64,000 nucleotides of DNA from Fagopyrum homotropicum (GCA_033239125.1 BSWB01000006.1:120946242-121010241); one strand, 5' to 3'; counted from the first letter of the stretch, positions 21,589 through 34,508 are shown. Notes: a model not told the origin generated them from the letters alone. A program made the numbers and translations.

Positions 21589-23253
21589 AAAATACCCCAT
21601 ACTTAAGGTTTCCTCGTCCCCAAGCAAATTCTCAACTATAGACTAAGAGATGACATGATTTATGCATGCAGAAAAATGGCAAAATCTTTTTGGAGTTGTG
21701 CTTCTAGTATTGGATCACCTTCATAATCATGTTTCATGGCAATGGACAAGCAATCATGCATCAAACAAGTGAAGGCATGGAAAGACAATTGTACTTAACT
21801 CGAAAGCATGCATAAAATGTAAAAATGAGGAAGTCAAGATGATCAAGAGCATATCCAATCTAGATTACTAAGTCTTACAAACATGCAAATAGGTCATAAG
21901 GTCTTGTGAAATAAAAGGCCAAGAAACGTTGTGATTAGGTGGGGATTTTTCTAGGCTATGTGGTCCTAATCCGGGAATGGAACTAACTCCACAATTTTGT
22001 CCTCGATCAACTTCCCCCAAGTGTATATTTTCTCCATCTTCTCTTTCTTTTCTTTCACTTATTTTTGAGACAATGGCATTGGTGTACAAAATCCGAAACC
22101 TTGGTGATTAGCCGTCCTCGGGTTTTTTCTATTTTTTCGAGGTGCATCCACACCGGGCACACATACCAAAACTCGTTAGGACTATTGGTTTATTTGACTT
22201 TGGCAAGGCACAAACACCTGATTATGTGAATGGTGCCGAGTTACTTGTCATTTAAACCAACGTCCCCAAACCTATATTTTTGTCTACACTTTCACAACAA
22301 ATTCAGCATTTTATTCATGACATTCTTTCATAAACAACTTCACCCCACACTTGCTTTTCACACACATCAACACACTAACATGCTCCTATTCCCGGATGGG
22401 TCAAAAGAGGTCAAATTTATATCAATTGAGGTGCTCAAAGATCATGATCAAGATGAGAAGTAGAGAAAGGTGAATTGCCTCATTCATTCCTAGATGATGT
22501 GTAAGAACTAGCATGTAATTTCGACTTTCAATACTCAATCCAACCAAGACAAACATCATGATCACAAATTATTCATGAGATTCAAAATAAGTACTTCAAG
22601 TCCACATATGCATTCATCAATTTAACACATAAAGCCATCCATAGCCAATCCGCATGACAAGATTCATCATTAGGGTCATATCTAAGCCTAGAAAGCACAA
22701 AATTTTTTAAATTTTCTGATTTTTTTGGTTTTTTCGAAATGAGTATATACAATGCAAGATATATGACAATATTAAACTATCCTAGATGCTAATCATGCAA
22801 AAGATCATGCGAACCCCACCCCATACTTAGAAACACATTGTCCCCAATGTGGCATTCAAGTAAAGAAGAGTGAAAGAGGGTTCTCACAATGTAAAAGTGG
22901 TTTGCTATGGTATTTGGGATTTCTCAAGTGGATTGATGGTGGATGATTCTATCAACAATAGTAGAGAGCTCTAAGTGTTCATCAAAGCGTCGGGACCCGC
23001 GCTAGGCGCCGCTAGCCGTCCAAGTTCCGCGTCCGCTCCACCCATAATTGATGAGGGGTTCATCATCATCATTCACATGCCATGCAAGGCTTCCATGCTA
23101 CCAAGATTCTAGCACACACACAAAGCACAAAAACACACAAAAACAGAAAAATCAAAAACAAAAACAAAACGAAAAAGGGAAGAATGTTACCAATGGGTTG
23201 CCTCCCATCAAGCGCTTCTTTAAGGTCATTAGCTTGACCAAACTCGGGGGTGT
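21589..23253 (-). other. A2 noncoding DNA between pol and 3' LTR
   Basis: No gene. In reverse it holds the post-pol hairpin ATGGG-AGGCAA-CCCAT (23193-23208), the internal stem-loop with AAGTATGGGG (22819-22851), the conserved block at about 22080-22270, and the 3' stem-loop and polypurine tract (21595-21630, stem imperfect). Confidence 0.75.
22819..22851 (-). other. Internal stem-loop plus PPT-like tract (A2)
   Basis: In reverse: CACATTG-GGGA-CAATGTG, then TTTCT, then AAGTATGGGG. Identical in stem and loop to A1. Confidence 0.72.
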
Positions 23254-24777
23254 CTATTCAAGGTGAAGTGGGGCAATCATATCCACCGGAGCTCCCGGGA
23301 TATACTTCTTTAACCGGTGCCCATTCACCTTGAAATCTCCACAATGCTCCCCTCCTATCTTAATAGCTCCATGGGGGAAGATCTTCTTCACCACATATGG
23401 CCCGGTCCATCTTAATTTTAGCTTTCCGGGGAAGAGCCGCAACCTTGAGTTGAAGAGAAGGACAAGGTCGCCTTCACTCAACTCTTTGGGGATGAGGTGC
23501 TTATCATGCCAACGTTTGGTCCTCTCCTTGTAGATCCGGGCATTCTCATAGGCATCCAACCGGATCTCCTCGAGAGCATTTATGTCTAACAACCTCTTCT
23601 CTACGGCCTCCTTGAGGTCAAAATTTAGCCACTTGATGGCCCAATAAGCTCTATGCTCCATCTCTACAGGAAGGTGAAAAGACTTGCCATAGACTAACTT
23701 GTAGGGAGTGGTGCCAATTGGTGTCTTGAAAGCGGTTCTATATGCCCACAAGGCATCATCGAGCTTCATAGCCCAATCCTTTCTCGTCCTAGAGACCGTC
23801 TTCTCAAGAATTCCCTTTATCTCCCGGTTGGAGATCTCTACTTGGCCACTAGTTTGGGGATGGTAAGGTGTTGCCACCTTATGAGTTACCCCATACTTAG
23901 CCAAAAGTGCTCCAAAATTCCTATTAGTGAAGTGCTTCCCTCCATCACTTATGATCACCCTTGGTGTTCCAAACCTAGGGAAGATCACTCGGTTGAAGAA
24001 CCGCACCACAACCTTGGCATCATTTGTAGGAGAGGCGATTGCCTCCACCCATCTTGAAACATAGTCTACCGCCAATAGGATGTAGATGTTGCCACATAAA
24101 GAAGGGAATGGTCCCATGATGTCCACACCCAACTTATCAAATATTTCCACCTCTTGTATGTTGTTCAAGGGCATCTCATTCCTCCTTGAGATGTTGCCCG
24201 TCCTTTGGCAAGCATCACAAGCTACCACAAAGCTTTGCACATCCTTGAACAAGCTTGGCCAAAAGAAGCCCGATTGCAACACTTTCGTACATGTCTTGTG
24301 GGAGCTAGCATGCCCTCCACATGGCAAGGAATGACAATGGCGGATCACACTCTCCACCTCATCCTCCGGTATGCATCTTCTAAATACTCCATCCGGCCCT
24401 CTCTTGAACAAAAGTGGTTCACTCCAATAGTAGTGCCTCACATCTTTGAAGAACTTCTTTCTTTGGGCATATGTCAATCCGGGAGGCACTTCCTCACACA
24501 CAAGATAGTTCACAATGTCGGCATACCATGGCTCACTTCCTCTAGACACTTGGAACAAGCACTCCTCCACCATTTGCAATTGCTCATCCCGGAATGAGTC
24601 ATCAATCGGGATGTCATCTCTCTCAAGCTCCAATGGTGGGAGTCTACTAAGGTGATCCGCCACTGAATTTTCGGACCCCTTCTTGTCCCGGATCTCCAAA
24701 TCAAACTCTTGAAGAAGAAGGATCCACCGAATTAACCTAGGTTTGGCATCCTTCTTTGTAAGGAGATAACGGATCAC
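23254..24777 (-). pseudogene. pol: RNase H end and integrase, element A2
   Basis: 507 open codons. It starts in IRYLLTKKDAKPRLIRW (end of RNase H) and runs through the IN zinc finger (RHCHSLPCGGHAS ... CDACQRTGNISRR), the DDE core (KLGVDIMGPF, IISDGGKHF, GQVEISNREIKGIL) and the C-terminal RWTGPYVVKKIFPHG module. All catalytic residues are present. It is detached from the upstream pol by a two-base deletion near 24778, in the YTDHAAIRY codons. A1 and B match it across its length. Confidence 0.9.
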
Positions 24778-25102
24778 AGTGATACCTATAAACTATGACC
24801 TTCGCTCCAACAAGATATGAGCGGAACTTCTCAAAAGCATACACCACCGCTAGCAACTCTTTTTCGGTGGTAGCATAATTGAGTTGGGCATCATCTAGCG
24901 TCTTGCTAGCATAATAAATGGCATGTGTGCGCCCATCTTTCCTTTGCCCCAAAACAGCCCCAACGGCTACATCACTTGCATCACACATGATCTCAAACGG
25001 TAAACTCCAATCCGGAGGTTGCATGATAGGTGCGGAGATCAAGGCGTTCTTCAACCTACAAAAAGCCTCAAGGCAATCCTTGGAAGTAACAAACTCAAGA
25101 TC
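24778..25102 (-). pseudogene. pol: RT/RNase H segment, element A2
   Basis: It encodes ALISAPIMQPPDWSLPFEIM, CDASDVAVGAVLGQRKDGR and YASKTLDDAQLNYATTEKEL, the RT-RNase H connection and the first part of RNase H. It is bounded on the left by the two-base deletion and on the right by a stop (TAA at 25103-25105) where A1 has Lys. It is a piece of one decayed pol gene. Confidence 0.85.
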
Positions 25103-26490
25103 TTATATTAGTAGGTTAGTAAGAGGCTTAGAAATTTTAGAGAAGTCTTTAATAAACCTCCGGTAAAAACCGGCATGCCCTAAGAAACTCCTTACCCCTT
25201 TCACCGAGGTAGGTGGTGGCAACTTCTCTATCGTTTCAATCTTGGCCCTATCAACCTCAATGCCACGGTTGGACACCAAATGTCCCAACACAATACCTTC
25301 ACTTACCATGAAGTGGCATTTCTCCCAATTCAAGACAAGATTTGTCTCCTCACATCGTTTAAGTACTAAGGACAAGTTAGCTAGGCAAGTATCAAAGGAA
25401 GAACCATAAACAGAGAAATCATCCATGAACACTTCCATGATATTTTCAATATACTCCGAAAAGATGGCCATCATACACCTTTGGAAGGTGGCGGGTGCAT
25501 TACAAAACCCAAATGGCATTCTCCTATATGCAAAAGTACCCCATGGACATGTAAAGGTGGTTTTCTCTTGGTCATCGGGGTGGATAGGGATTTGGAAGAA
25601 TCCACTATAGCCATCTAAATAGCAAAAATGAGAATGTTGAGTTAACCTCTCTAGCATTTGGTCAATGAAAGGAAGAGGGAAGTGATCTTTCCTAGAGGCC
25701 ATGTTCAATTTCCTATAGTCAATACACATCCTCCATCCCGTAACCGTCCTAGTTGGGATTAGTTCATTGTTCTCATTAGTCACTACGGTCATCCCACCCT
25801 TCTTAGGAACTACATGCACGGGACTAACCCACTTACTATCCGAAATAGGGTAAATGATTCCCGCATCTAGCAACTTAATGATCTCTTTCTTGACTACCTC
25901 TTTCATTATAGGATTCAATCTTCTTTGATGTTCAATAGAGGGTTTATGGTCATCTTCCATCAATATCTTATGCATGCACAACGAAGGTTTTATGCCAACA
26001 AGGTCATCAATAGTATAGCCAATGGCTTTCCTATGCAATCTTAGCTCATGCAACAACTTAACAAGTTCATCATCATTCAAGCATGCATTCACAATTACCG
26101 GATATGTAGAATTATCACCAAGAAAAGCATACTTCAAATGAGAGGGGAGGGGCTTGAGTTCAAGTTTAGGAGGACCTTTATCGAATGGAGACGATCCAAA
26201 TAACGTTGGTTGAGATGTATCCAAAGCAAATGCAGACCCTTCAAGGCTCCTTGAAGCTTGATCATCAATGAGGTCTGCTTCTGGGGGAACCACAGTTGGA
26301 TCCACGGTTCTTGGCACATCCACGGCCGTGGAAGTTGCCATGCTTGCTCGTTTGAGCTTTCCAGAGAGTTCTACGGCCATAGAACAGACTCCACGCCCGT
26401 GGTTCTTACAGGTGCTCAGCATGCCTTCGTGAACCTCAAATTCAGCTCTTGTCTCCTTTTCTAGTGCTTCCAAGGCCTTGATATCTTCAT
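25103..26490 (-). pseudogene. pol: RT segment, element A2
   Basis: About 455 codons: PR-RT linker, KPLPSHLKYAFLG, GYTIDDLVGIKPSLC, RRLNPIMKEVVKKEI, YRKLNMASRKDHFPLPFID, FTCPWGTFAYRRMPFGF and the catalytic FMDDFSVYGSS. The linker DNA at 26291-26402 carries CCACGGCCGTGG and three partial copies. Trp is intact at TVTGWRMC, unlike A1. The segment is cut upstream by TGA at 26492 (a Cys codon, EEAC, in A1) and downstream by TAA at 25103. Confidence 0.9.
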
Positions 26491-26491
26491 T

Positions 26492-27709
26492 TCAAGCCTC
26501 CTCAACACCTTCCTCCATCAAACTTAAGGTAAGAACCTTCTCCAAGGGGTCCTTGATCAAGATCGAGCTCACAACTTCTCTAGACTCCTCTTGCTCGACT
26601 ATGTTGAATACATCCTCATCAAGGGTTGGCCCTTTCATCATTATGGACAGCTTGAACTTGATGTTCTCTTCTCCAATGTTGAAGGAGAGAACTCCATTCT
26701 TGCAATCCACTAGGCATCCGGAGGTGGCTAGGAAAGGTCTTCCTAAGATGATGGGAACCGGATAGTCCGCCGGGATGTCCAAGACAACAAAATCAATCGG
26801 CACATAGAACTTCCCTAGTTGCACCGGAATGTCTTCCAAGATCCCAACCGGGTGAGTGATAGAATGGTCCGCCATGTAAAGGGTCATCTTGACCGGTTTT
26901 GGCTCTCCTAGCCCAACCTTGTTGCAAAGTGCAAGCGGTATGATGCTTACACTTGCCCCAAGATCACAAAGGGCTTCATACTTCACTTCTCCCACTCCAA
27001 TTGGGACACAAAAGGAACCCGGATCTCTTAGCTTAGGAGGCATCTCCTCCTTCATTGTTTGGATCAATTCCGAGGACCTCTTTGTCATTCTTATTTCCCC
27101 ATACTCCTCCAACTTCCTTTTGTTGGAGAGTATTTCCTTCAGGAATTTGCCATATGCCGGCATATCTAAGATAGCATCCATGAACGGAATGTTAATATGC
27201 AATTTAGACATAAGTTCAAGGAATTTACCAAAGTGCTTGTCCAAGCGAGCTGTTGCTGGTGATTGTGGGAACGGTAGTGGTGGCTTGTATGGAGGCGGTG
27301 CCACATATGTTGGCTCAACATCCTTGTTCTTGCCTCCATCTTCTTGCAATATTTCTTCTTCTACCACTACTTGCTTTCCCTTAGCATTTTCCTTGGGCAA
27401 GGGATCCTTCATACTCAACCCACTCCTCGTTGTAATGGCCAACACTTGTCCTCTTGGGTTGTCTTCGGTCCTTCTGGGAAGCTTTCCCGGATCTCTATGG
27501 GCTTCACCCGCCTTTTGGAACACTTGTACTTCCAACACCTTTTGAGCTTTAGTAATGGAAGTCACCGTTCTCTCAAGACTACTCAACCTTCCAAGCAATT
27601 TCTCAAACATCATTTCGGTTCTATCCTTTGGAGGTTGAGAAAATCCGGGTGGAGGTTCTTGTGAAGCTTTTGGTGGTGGAGCTGCGCTTGTGGAAGCGGG
27701 AGGGTTCAA
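26492..27709 (-). pseudogene. pol: gag tail and protease, element A2
   Basis: 405 codons. A Pro/Ser-rich gag tail is followed by FEKLLGRLSSLERTVTS, ITTRSGLSMKDPLPK and the aspartic protease CDLGASVSIIPLALC, with the active-site Gly kept (unlike A1) and ILGRPFLATSG at the end of the domain. It is separated from gag by a one-base deletion near 27740 and from RT by the stop at 26492-26494. Confidence 0.88.
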
Positions 27710-28071
27710 GGCTCCATCCGGGTTAGAATAGGAAAACCCGGGATGGTTGTGGTGGGCCGGTAATTGTTGAATTGCCGGTTGTTGTTGAAGTTCCTTGGGC
27801 CTTGATAGTTGTTGTAGTTGCCCCTTCCCATGTAGTTCACATCTTCCTCCTTGGAAGACAAATTAGCTTGCACTTGCACTTGAGGAGTTGCTTGATTCTT
27901 CAAAGTTGTAGCACACAACTCCCTCAAAGACTTTAGCTCGTTGTTGATGGCGTCAAGCTTGAAATTGCTCATGGTGACTTCACTCACCTCATATGCTCCC
28001 GCCTTTCTCCCTTCACTCTTCCTATGGGAGTACTTCTCAATCACTAAAGCTTTTTCTCCACAAACTCCCAA
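27706..28071 (-). pseudogene. gag: gag C-terminal segment, element A2
   Basis: It encodes EKYSHRKSEGRKAGAYEVSE and an Asn/Gln/Arg-rich tail (MGRGNYNNYQ, NNNRQFNNYRP) with no zinc knuckle. One-base deletions at about 28055 and 27740 put it out of frame with both neighbours. It matches A1 gag 240-560 closely. Confidence 0.85.
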
Positions 28072-28676
28072 GCTTCATCCACATGCTTTTCCATGAAAGT
28101 CCCACCGGAAAGAGATTGGAGCTTGAATTGGCTATCTTCATCAAGTCCTTTGAAGTAGATCTCCAATAGCTCAATTTTTGGTATACCATGGTGTGGACAA
28201 TCTAGGAGAAGGTCTTTGAACCTCTCCCAAGACTTGAACAAGCTCTCTCTATCCTTCATTACAAAGGCGTTGGTCTTCCCTCTTAATTCGGTAGTCTTGG
28301 AAGGTGGGAAGAACATAGTCAAAAACTCGGTTGTCATCTCCTCCCAAGTACCAACTCTCCCTTGTGGAATAGATTGATACCAAGCTAAGGCTTTGTCCTT
28401 AAGAGAGAAGGAAAAAGCCCTAAGCTTATGGTTGTTGCTGTCCAATCTAGGCGGTCTAAGAGTCTCCATCAAGATCTCATAATTCATCAAGTGTTGATGA
28501 GGAGACTCTCCTTCCATCCCTCCAAATTGATTATGCCGGATCATTTGTAGAACTTGAGGGCGGAGCTCGTAATCTTGGGCTGCGGGATCTCCTAAGTTCA
28601 CACCCGAACGGTGTGCTCTTTGTGCCGGATCCATACGTTGCCCTAACGTTTGTGGCTCTTCCATAGCAATGGGCAC
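28044..28676 (-). pseudogene. gag: gag capsid segment, element A2
   Basis: 210 codons of the Retrotrans_gag-type capsid region: QTLGQRMDPAQR, NQFGGMEGESPHQHLMNYE, FSFSLKDKALAWYQSIPQGR, FFPPSKTTELRGKTNAF, CPHHGIPKIELLEIYFKGLD. It continues N-terminally across the B insertion into 41973-42297. It ends in a frameshift at EFVEK. Confidence 0.88.
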
Positions 28677-28712
28677 AACCCGAATGTTAACCGCCGGCTG
28701 CGGTTGTGGTGG

Positions 28713-28717
28713 AGGAG
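28713..28717 (+). other. Target-site duplication of B (AGGAG), left copy
   Basis: AGGAG here and at 41968-41972 flank B exactly, and A2 gag is colinear across it. Confidence 0.92.
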
Positions 28718-29263
28718 TGTTAGCATGAAATATTGTGATATTTTAGGCATGTTTTCTAAACGTATTTGATTCATATTGATAGTCTTTGATTGAACTTTGT
28801 GCATATGTGAGCTAGTATTACCTATATTGTCGATATGGATGTCTACACTAGTTCTATGTTGATTATAGGTGATTTGGAGCTATTTCCGAACGGATTGGAG
28901 CAAAGGAGAGTTGATTTGATATGTCCAAGGATTGAGGACACTCTTAGTAAGCAAATTGGAGTTTTAGCTTGAGGAATGCACGAGGCTAGGGAAGAATCAC
29001 TTTCTTGCCCTAAACCACGCTCTAAAATACGGCCGTACTACGAACCATGTTCAGTTCCACGGCCGTGGAACTTTGCAAGAGAGGCGTGATGCATTCCAGT
29101 AACTATCACGGCCGTGGAATACATGGTACAAATCGTGATCTAATCCACGCTCTAAATTACGGTCGTGGAAACTTCCACGACCGTGATCTTGGCGAATCTT
29201 TTCGCCACACTTTGAAGCCACGATCTTTTGAAGATTGGGCCGGGCCGACATTTTGCCCTGCAC

Positions 29264-29271
29264 TATAAAAA
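29264..29271 (+). promoter_or_regulatory. TATA box of B 5' LTR
   Basis: CACTATAAAAAGACAG lies 75 bp after the palindrome cluster; the copy in the 3' LTR is at 40748-40755. Probable RNA polymerase II promoter. Confidence 0.65.
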
Positions 29272-29838
29272 GACAGACGAAGCAAGATTCCGTCATCTTC
29301 GCTTAGGGGGAATTTTGGGCATTCCACGTTTTATCGGCGCATAGGCCGGCTACACCTCGTTTAGCCTTGCTTGGAAGCATTGACATCTCGTTGGAGATTG
29401 AAGTTCGTGTTTGGGAATTGCCCTAATCTCGCACTTTTGGTGGAGATTGCTGTTGAGATCTCCGGATTGGCGGAAGATCGATGTTTTAGGAAGATTTTGC
29501 AAGAAGATCTCTCTTCTTGCTTAGGTTCGATTCGGAAAACGGATTGACATCCCGTTTTCCCTTCTTTCCTAAGGTTGTGATTGTTTACTTTATTGTGAAT
29601 CTTTTGACAACATTCGTTCTTGATTGTGACTTTGAGATTGGTTTGAAGATTATTGAAAGTTCTTGAAAGTTTTCATCTTTTTATCTTTTAATTCTTGAAT
29701 TGATATCAACATGATTGTTATTGGCTAAAAACCCTTAACAATTCTAAGGTGAAGGGTTGATAGTTGTGGCTTAGATAGTGATAGATCGATCGCAAACAGA
29801 TTAGACCTTGAGAGTTAGAGAGAATCGCCGACAACCCT

Positions 29839-29896
29839 AAATTACGGCCTGTTCTTGAGTCCACGGCCGTGGAACCTCAAGAACTAATCGTGATTT
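29839..29896 (+). repeat. 58-bp imperfect palindrome in B LTR
   Basis: Arms AAATTACGG...GTTCTTGAG...CCACGG and CCGTGG...CTCAAGAAC...CGTGATTT. The inner GTTCTTGAG/CTCAAGAAC pair is perfect. 3' LTR copy: 41323-41380. Confidence 0.8.
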
Positions 29897-30489
29897 CCCT
29901 TAAGTCTACGAACTTGCTTTTACTTTAATCCAAAGTTATAGATTTGCTTTAACTTAGTTTAGACTTGTCTTTTCTAGGTGGTAGTGAAGCCTCAACAACC
30001 TCTACCTCGATTGTGAGTGTCATAACCGTAATCGGCTAAGTTAGTCTTGATCCTTGGATTACAAGTTTGGGTATTTGACACTAATTCTAACCTTTAGAAT
30101 CTTTCTATATTGAGCCTCAACAACCTGTATAGAGAGTGCCTTGTAGGTGAGTTATATAAGGTTTTTGGAACTTCACCGTACGATTACCTTACATTAGTAT
30201 ACCTTCGCATATCTCAACTCTGTCTTTACATCATTAAGTATATCTTGAATCGATTGCCACAGCTGGATACTTGGATCTTTAGGATTGTTGTTTCCCAATA
30301 TTTGCAAAACTCTCATATTTACTCACTTGATAACCTGCAATCGAATTTGTTCCCACCCAAATCCCTGTGTTCGATACTCTGGAATTCTTGCTTAGCTACG
30401 TCGATCCGTACACTGCGGGTTCGCTGCTTGATTCTAGTTTTATAAATTTAAAGCTTATTTCCACACACCTTTAGGGGCGAACAAGTTTT

Positions 30490-30507
30490 TGGCGCCGTTG
30501 CCGGGGA
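30490..30507 (+). promoter_or_regulatory. Primer-binding site of B (tRNA-Asp)
   Basis: TGGCGCCGTTGCCGGGGA, six nt after the LTR end. From memory of plant tRNA-Asp(GTC) it pairs with the 3' end including CCA, with one mismatch. This is the usual primer of Athila elements. Confidence 0.85.
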
Positions 30508-30584
30508 TTTGGTTTCGGCCAAATCCGGTTGCCTGTTGTCAAGCTTGGGAGCTTGCTCTCATTATTTGATATTGCTTTGAGTGC

Positions 30585-32876
30585 ATGCGCTGGTCTAGGA
30601 ACACCGAAGACCTCTTACCTCTTGATCAAGAGCTAGAGAAAACCTTGAGGCAAAAGCGCAAGGAAAAGAAGATGGCTGAAGAACACGAACGTGATCTTCA
30701 AACAGAGTTGGCGGAGAAGGAAGCTCAACTCCGATGGAACGAGACTCTCCGCCAGGATGAGATGGATCGTCATCAATCTCAAGTTAACAGTCTACAAGAC
30801 ATGATCTTCCAGATGAGGGTAGAGATGAGCGACCTTAAGAATAAGGGAAGCAAGAAATCCTCAAGGAAAGCATCAAGGTCTAGAAGAAGAAGCCACTCGT
30901 CCACTGATGATAGTGACTCTTCCATGCCACCGTTAGAGGAGATTGATCTCACGATCAATATGAATCCTTTCCATCCACAAGGAGCTGCTAATCGCCGCAT
31001 TCCGCCTAGGAATGTGAGGATCGAACGTGTGGATAATGAGCCAAGAACTCTTGGCCAGCGGATGGATCCAACACAACAACCACGCCGCTTGGGCGTGAAA
31101 TTTGATGCTGAAGATGTGCAAGGGTTTAGCTTTAACCCTCAAGTTATTACTCTTGTTCGCCAAAACCAATATGGCGGTACAAGCGCTGAATCTCCGCACC
31201 AACACTTGCAAAATTTTGAGCGTATGATGGAGACGATGAGACCAAAGAACGCTACTACCAACAGCTATAAGCTCAAGCCTTTCTTTTTCTCTTTGAAAGG
31301 GAAAGCGTTGTCTTGGTACCAAGCTCTTCCTAATGGGAAACTAGACACGTGGGAAGACCTTTCCGCGGAGTTTCTCACCAAATTCTTTCCGCCTTCCAAA
31401 ACGGCGGAACTTAGAGGTAAGATTAATGCTTTTTCAATGAGACCTAACGAAATTTTGTTTCAATCTTGGGAAAGGTTTCAGGATTTGCTCTTGGATTGCC
31501 CTCATCATGGCATATCCAAGCTTGCCTTGCTGGAGATCTACTACAAGGGGCTGGATGCGGGAACGCAATTCAACCTCCAATCCCTCTCATGTGGAACGTT
31601 TATGGACATGAGAGAAGATGACGCTTGGGACTTCATTGAGAAGCAAGCAAGAGTCATAGAAAAGTATTCCCACCGGAAAGTGGAGGGAAATCGTGTGGAG
31701 CAAGGAGCGAAGCTCACACATGAAGCTCAAAATCAGATTTTCTCCCTCAACAATGAGATCAAGGAGTTGAAGGAGGCTATCAAGACCAACTTCCCAAAGC
31801 AACAAGGGAAGGATGTTGGCTATTTGGGCAACAACAATGGCGGTGATAACACCAACCGCAACAACAATAACCGGAACAATAACCGGAATAACAATTGGAA
31901 TGGAAACAACAACAACCGGAACAACAATTGGAACAACAATAGGGGTTCAAACAACATCAATTGGCGCTCCAATCAACAAAATTCCGGTAACTCCTATCCT
32001 TCCAATTCTAATTCACTAACTCCACCTTCCTCTTCCTCTACTCCTTTGAAAAGCCAAGGGCAATCATCTAATGGAGGAAACAATACGGGAAAGGAGAAGC
32101 CCGATCCCATGTTGGAAACGATCTTGGGAAAGCTTCAAGGGTTGGAGAACCGCCTCATCAAGGTTGATGATCAAGTTTCTAAGGTTGACAAAGCTCAAAA
32201 AGTTTTGGAAAACCAAATGTTCAACCACGCGGAGGAAGTTCCTAGAAATCAAGGGAAACTTCCAAGAAAGACGGAGGACAACCCTAAGGGAAGGGTGATG
32301 GCAATTACAACTAGGAGCGGAGTTACTACTACCGATCCGCAGCCTACGTTCGTTGAAATCCCCGTAGAGAAGGACAAAGAAAAGGGGAAGGAGAAGGAAG
32401 ATGTCTATGTTCCTCCTCCAGCTTACAAACCTCCCCTACCATTTCCTCAATCTAGAGCGCGAGCGCGACTAGACAAACAGTTCGGTAAGTTCATAGAACT
32501 CATGAGTAAGCTGCATATTAATATACCCTTCATTGATGCTATTGTAGGTATGCCGGCTTATGGTAAGTTCTTGAAAGAGCTTCTCTATAACAAGAGGAAG
32601 CTAGAAGATTTCGGAGAGGTTAAGATGAGTTCGGATTCTTCGGATCTCATCAAGACTATGAAGGAGAAAATGCCCCCAAAGTTGAAGGATCCGGGGTCAT
32701 TTTGCATTCCCATTGGAGTGGGAGATGTCACATATGACGCTTTATGTGACTTAGGAGCAAGTGTGAGCATCATACCACTTGCATTATGTAGGAAGATCGG
32801 TTTAGGCGATCCTAAACCGGTGAAGATGACGTTATACATGGCGGATCGATCCATCACTCGCCCGTCGGTATTGTAG
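30585..32876 (+). pseudogene. gag: gag and protease start, element B
   Basis: 763 codons from the first ATG after the primer site. A charged N-terminus with a coiled-coil-like stretch (about residues 10-95) and Lys/Arg/Ser runs leads into the capsid domain (TLGQRMDPTQQPRR, NQYGGTSAESPHQHLQNFE, WYQALPNGKLDTWEDLSAEF, FFPPSKTAELRGKINAF). An Asn/Arg-rich tract of about 50 residues (around 31830-31980) stands where a CCHC knuckle would be expected. The protease starts with CDLGASVSIIPLALC. One missing G near 32863 (CGCCCGTCGG) shifts the frame to a stop at 32874. Sister copies continue VGILEDVPV. Confidence 0.92.
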
Positions 32877-34508
32877 AAGACGTTCCCGTCAAGCTAGGTA
32901 AATTCTTTGTTCCCATTGATTTTGTCGTGCTTGACATTCCTGCAGATAGTCCGGTCCCGATCATACTCGGAAGACCGTTTCTTGCAACTTCCGGCTGCAT
33001 GGTCGATTGCAAGAATGGAAGACTTGCTTTTGACATTGGAGAAGAGAAAGTAGAGTTCGTTCTTTCCACTCTAGTGAAGGAACCGATCTTCGACGAGGAT
33101 ATTTACGATATCCAAGATGAAGAAGGTTTATCTAGGGAAGAGGTAAGTGCGATTCTCTTTAACGATCCTTTACAAAAAGTCATTACCATGAGTCTAACAG
33201 ATGTAGGGGAAGAAGAAGAGTGCAAAGAGGAAATTGAAGCCTTAGAAGCACAAGAAGAGATGCATGAAGTGGAGTTTGAGAAACTCCACGATGAGGCTGA
33301 GAATGTTAGAATCCACGGTCACACCCTATATTCCACGACCGTGGATTTCACAACCAAAATCAACCTCCATTCCAGTGGATTACACGGCCGTGGAACATAT
33401 GGAGAACCCGTAATTCTGACCGTGGAAGAGGGTGATCGGCATACTTCTTCAACTTCTTTTGATTCTTCTCCAAACCACTCAACACCCTTAGAAACTTCTA
33501 AGGAAACGTCGGATGCCCCTCAAGGATCATTGGAAGCTCCGAAAGTGATGGAACTCAAACCACTTCCTACTCATCTAAGGTACGCTTTCCTTGGATCTAA
33601 TTCTACCTTTCCGGTCATTGTTAGCTCCGAATTAAGCATAGATGAACATGAGCAGCTCATCATTGTCCTTAAGAAACATAGAAAAGCCATAGGCTACACT
33701 ATTGAGGACTTAGTAGGAATTAAACCCTCCCTATGTATGCACAAGATACTAATGGAGGAGGACTTTAGAACTTCAAGACAACCTCAAAGGCGGTTGAATC
33801 CGACCATGAAGGAGGTTGTCAAGAAGGAAATTCTTAAACTTCTTGATGCAGGTATCATCTATCCTATCTCCGATAGTAAGTGGGTGAGTCCAGTTCAAGT
33901 AGTTCCGAAGAAGGGAGGAATGACGGTCATCACCAACAAGAACAACGAAATCATTCCTACCCGAACCGTGACTGGATGGCGAATGTGCATAGACTACCGC
34001 AAGCTCAACAACGCAACACGGAAGGATCACTTTCCATTGCCATTCATCGATCAAATGCTTGAAAGGTTAGCACAACATTCACATTTTTGCTACCTTGACG
34101 GTTATAGTGGTTTCTTTCAGATTCCGATACATCCGGATGATCAAGAGAAGACCACATTCACATGCCCTTGGGGTACGTTCGCCTATAGGAGAATGCCGTT
34201 CGGGCTTTGCAACGCCCCAGCCACCTTTCAAAGGTGCATGATGGCCATCTTCTCTGAATACGTAGAGGAAATCATGGAAGTCTTCATGGACGACTTCTCC
34301 ATATACGGTTCCTCTTTTAACGATTGCCTTTCTAACCTTTCTCTTGTTTTACAAAGGTGCGAAGACACTAACCTAGTTCTTAATTGGGAGAAGTGTCAAT
34401 TCATGGTTAAGGAAGGAATCGTATTAGGTCACTTAGTCTCTAGTAGAGGGATAGAGGTAGACAAGGCTAAGATAGAGACCATAGAGAAACTTCCTCCCCC
34501 CAATTTCG
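32877..34508 (+). pseudogene. pol: Protease end and RT, element B
   Basis: A frame shifted from gag but otherwise open. It resumes with FVVLDIPADSPVPIILGRPF (end of protease), then a linker whose DNA at 33312-33427 has the palindromes CCACGACCGTGG and CACGGCCGTGG, then KPLPTHLRYAFLG, GYTIEDLVGIKPSLC and the RT palm with FCYLDGYSGFFQIPIHP, MPFGLCNAP and FMDD (aspartates at 34289-34294). One extra base near 34503, in the PPP(N)SV codons, ends colinearity. Without the two indels it would be one gag-pol frame. Confidence 0.92.

Larger units (their letters stand above)
28718..30483 (+). repeat. 5' LTR of B
   Basis: 1766 bp. U3 carries a dense palindrome cluster (29025-29190) with three CCACGGCCGTGG-type sites and several half-sites. 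TATAAAAA is at 29264-29271, a 58-bp palindrome at 29839-29896, and the conserved CCGTACACTGCGGGT hairpin at 30404-30420. Unlike A and C it has no GAGACTTACCCGG array. The 111-codon frame at 30110-30445 is repeated in the other LTR and is not a gene. Confidence 0.95.

Noticed and set aside
26889..27545. 218-codon plus-strand frame
   Set aside because: It is the antisense of A2 protease/gag and parallels antisense frames over A1; no independent features.
30110..30445. 111-codon open frame, found again at 41594-41929
   Set aside because: Both copies lie at the same place in the two LTRs of B; the repeat reflects LTR identity, not a gene.
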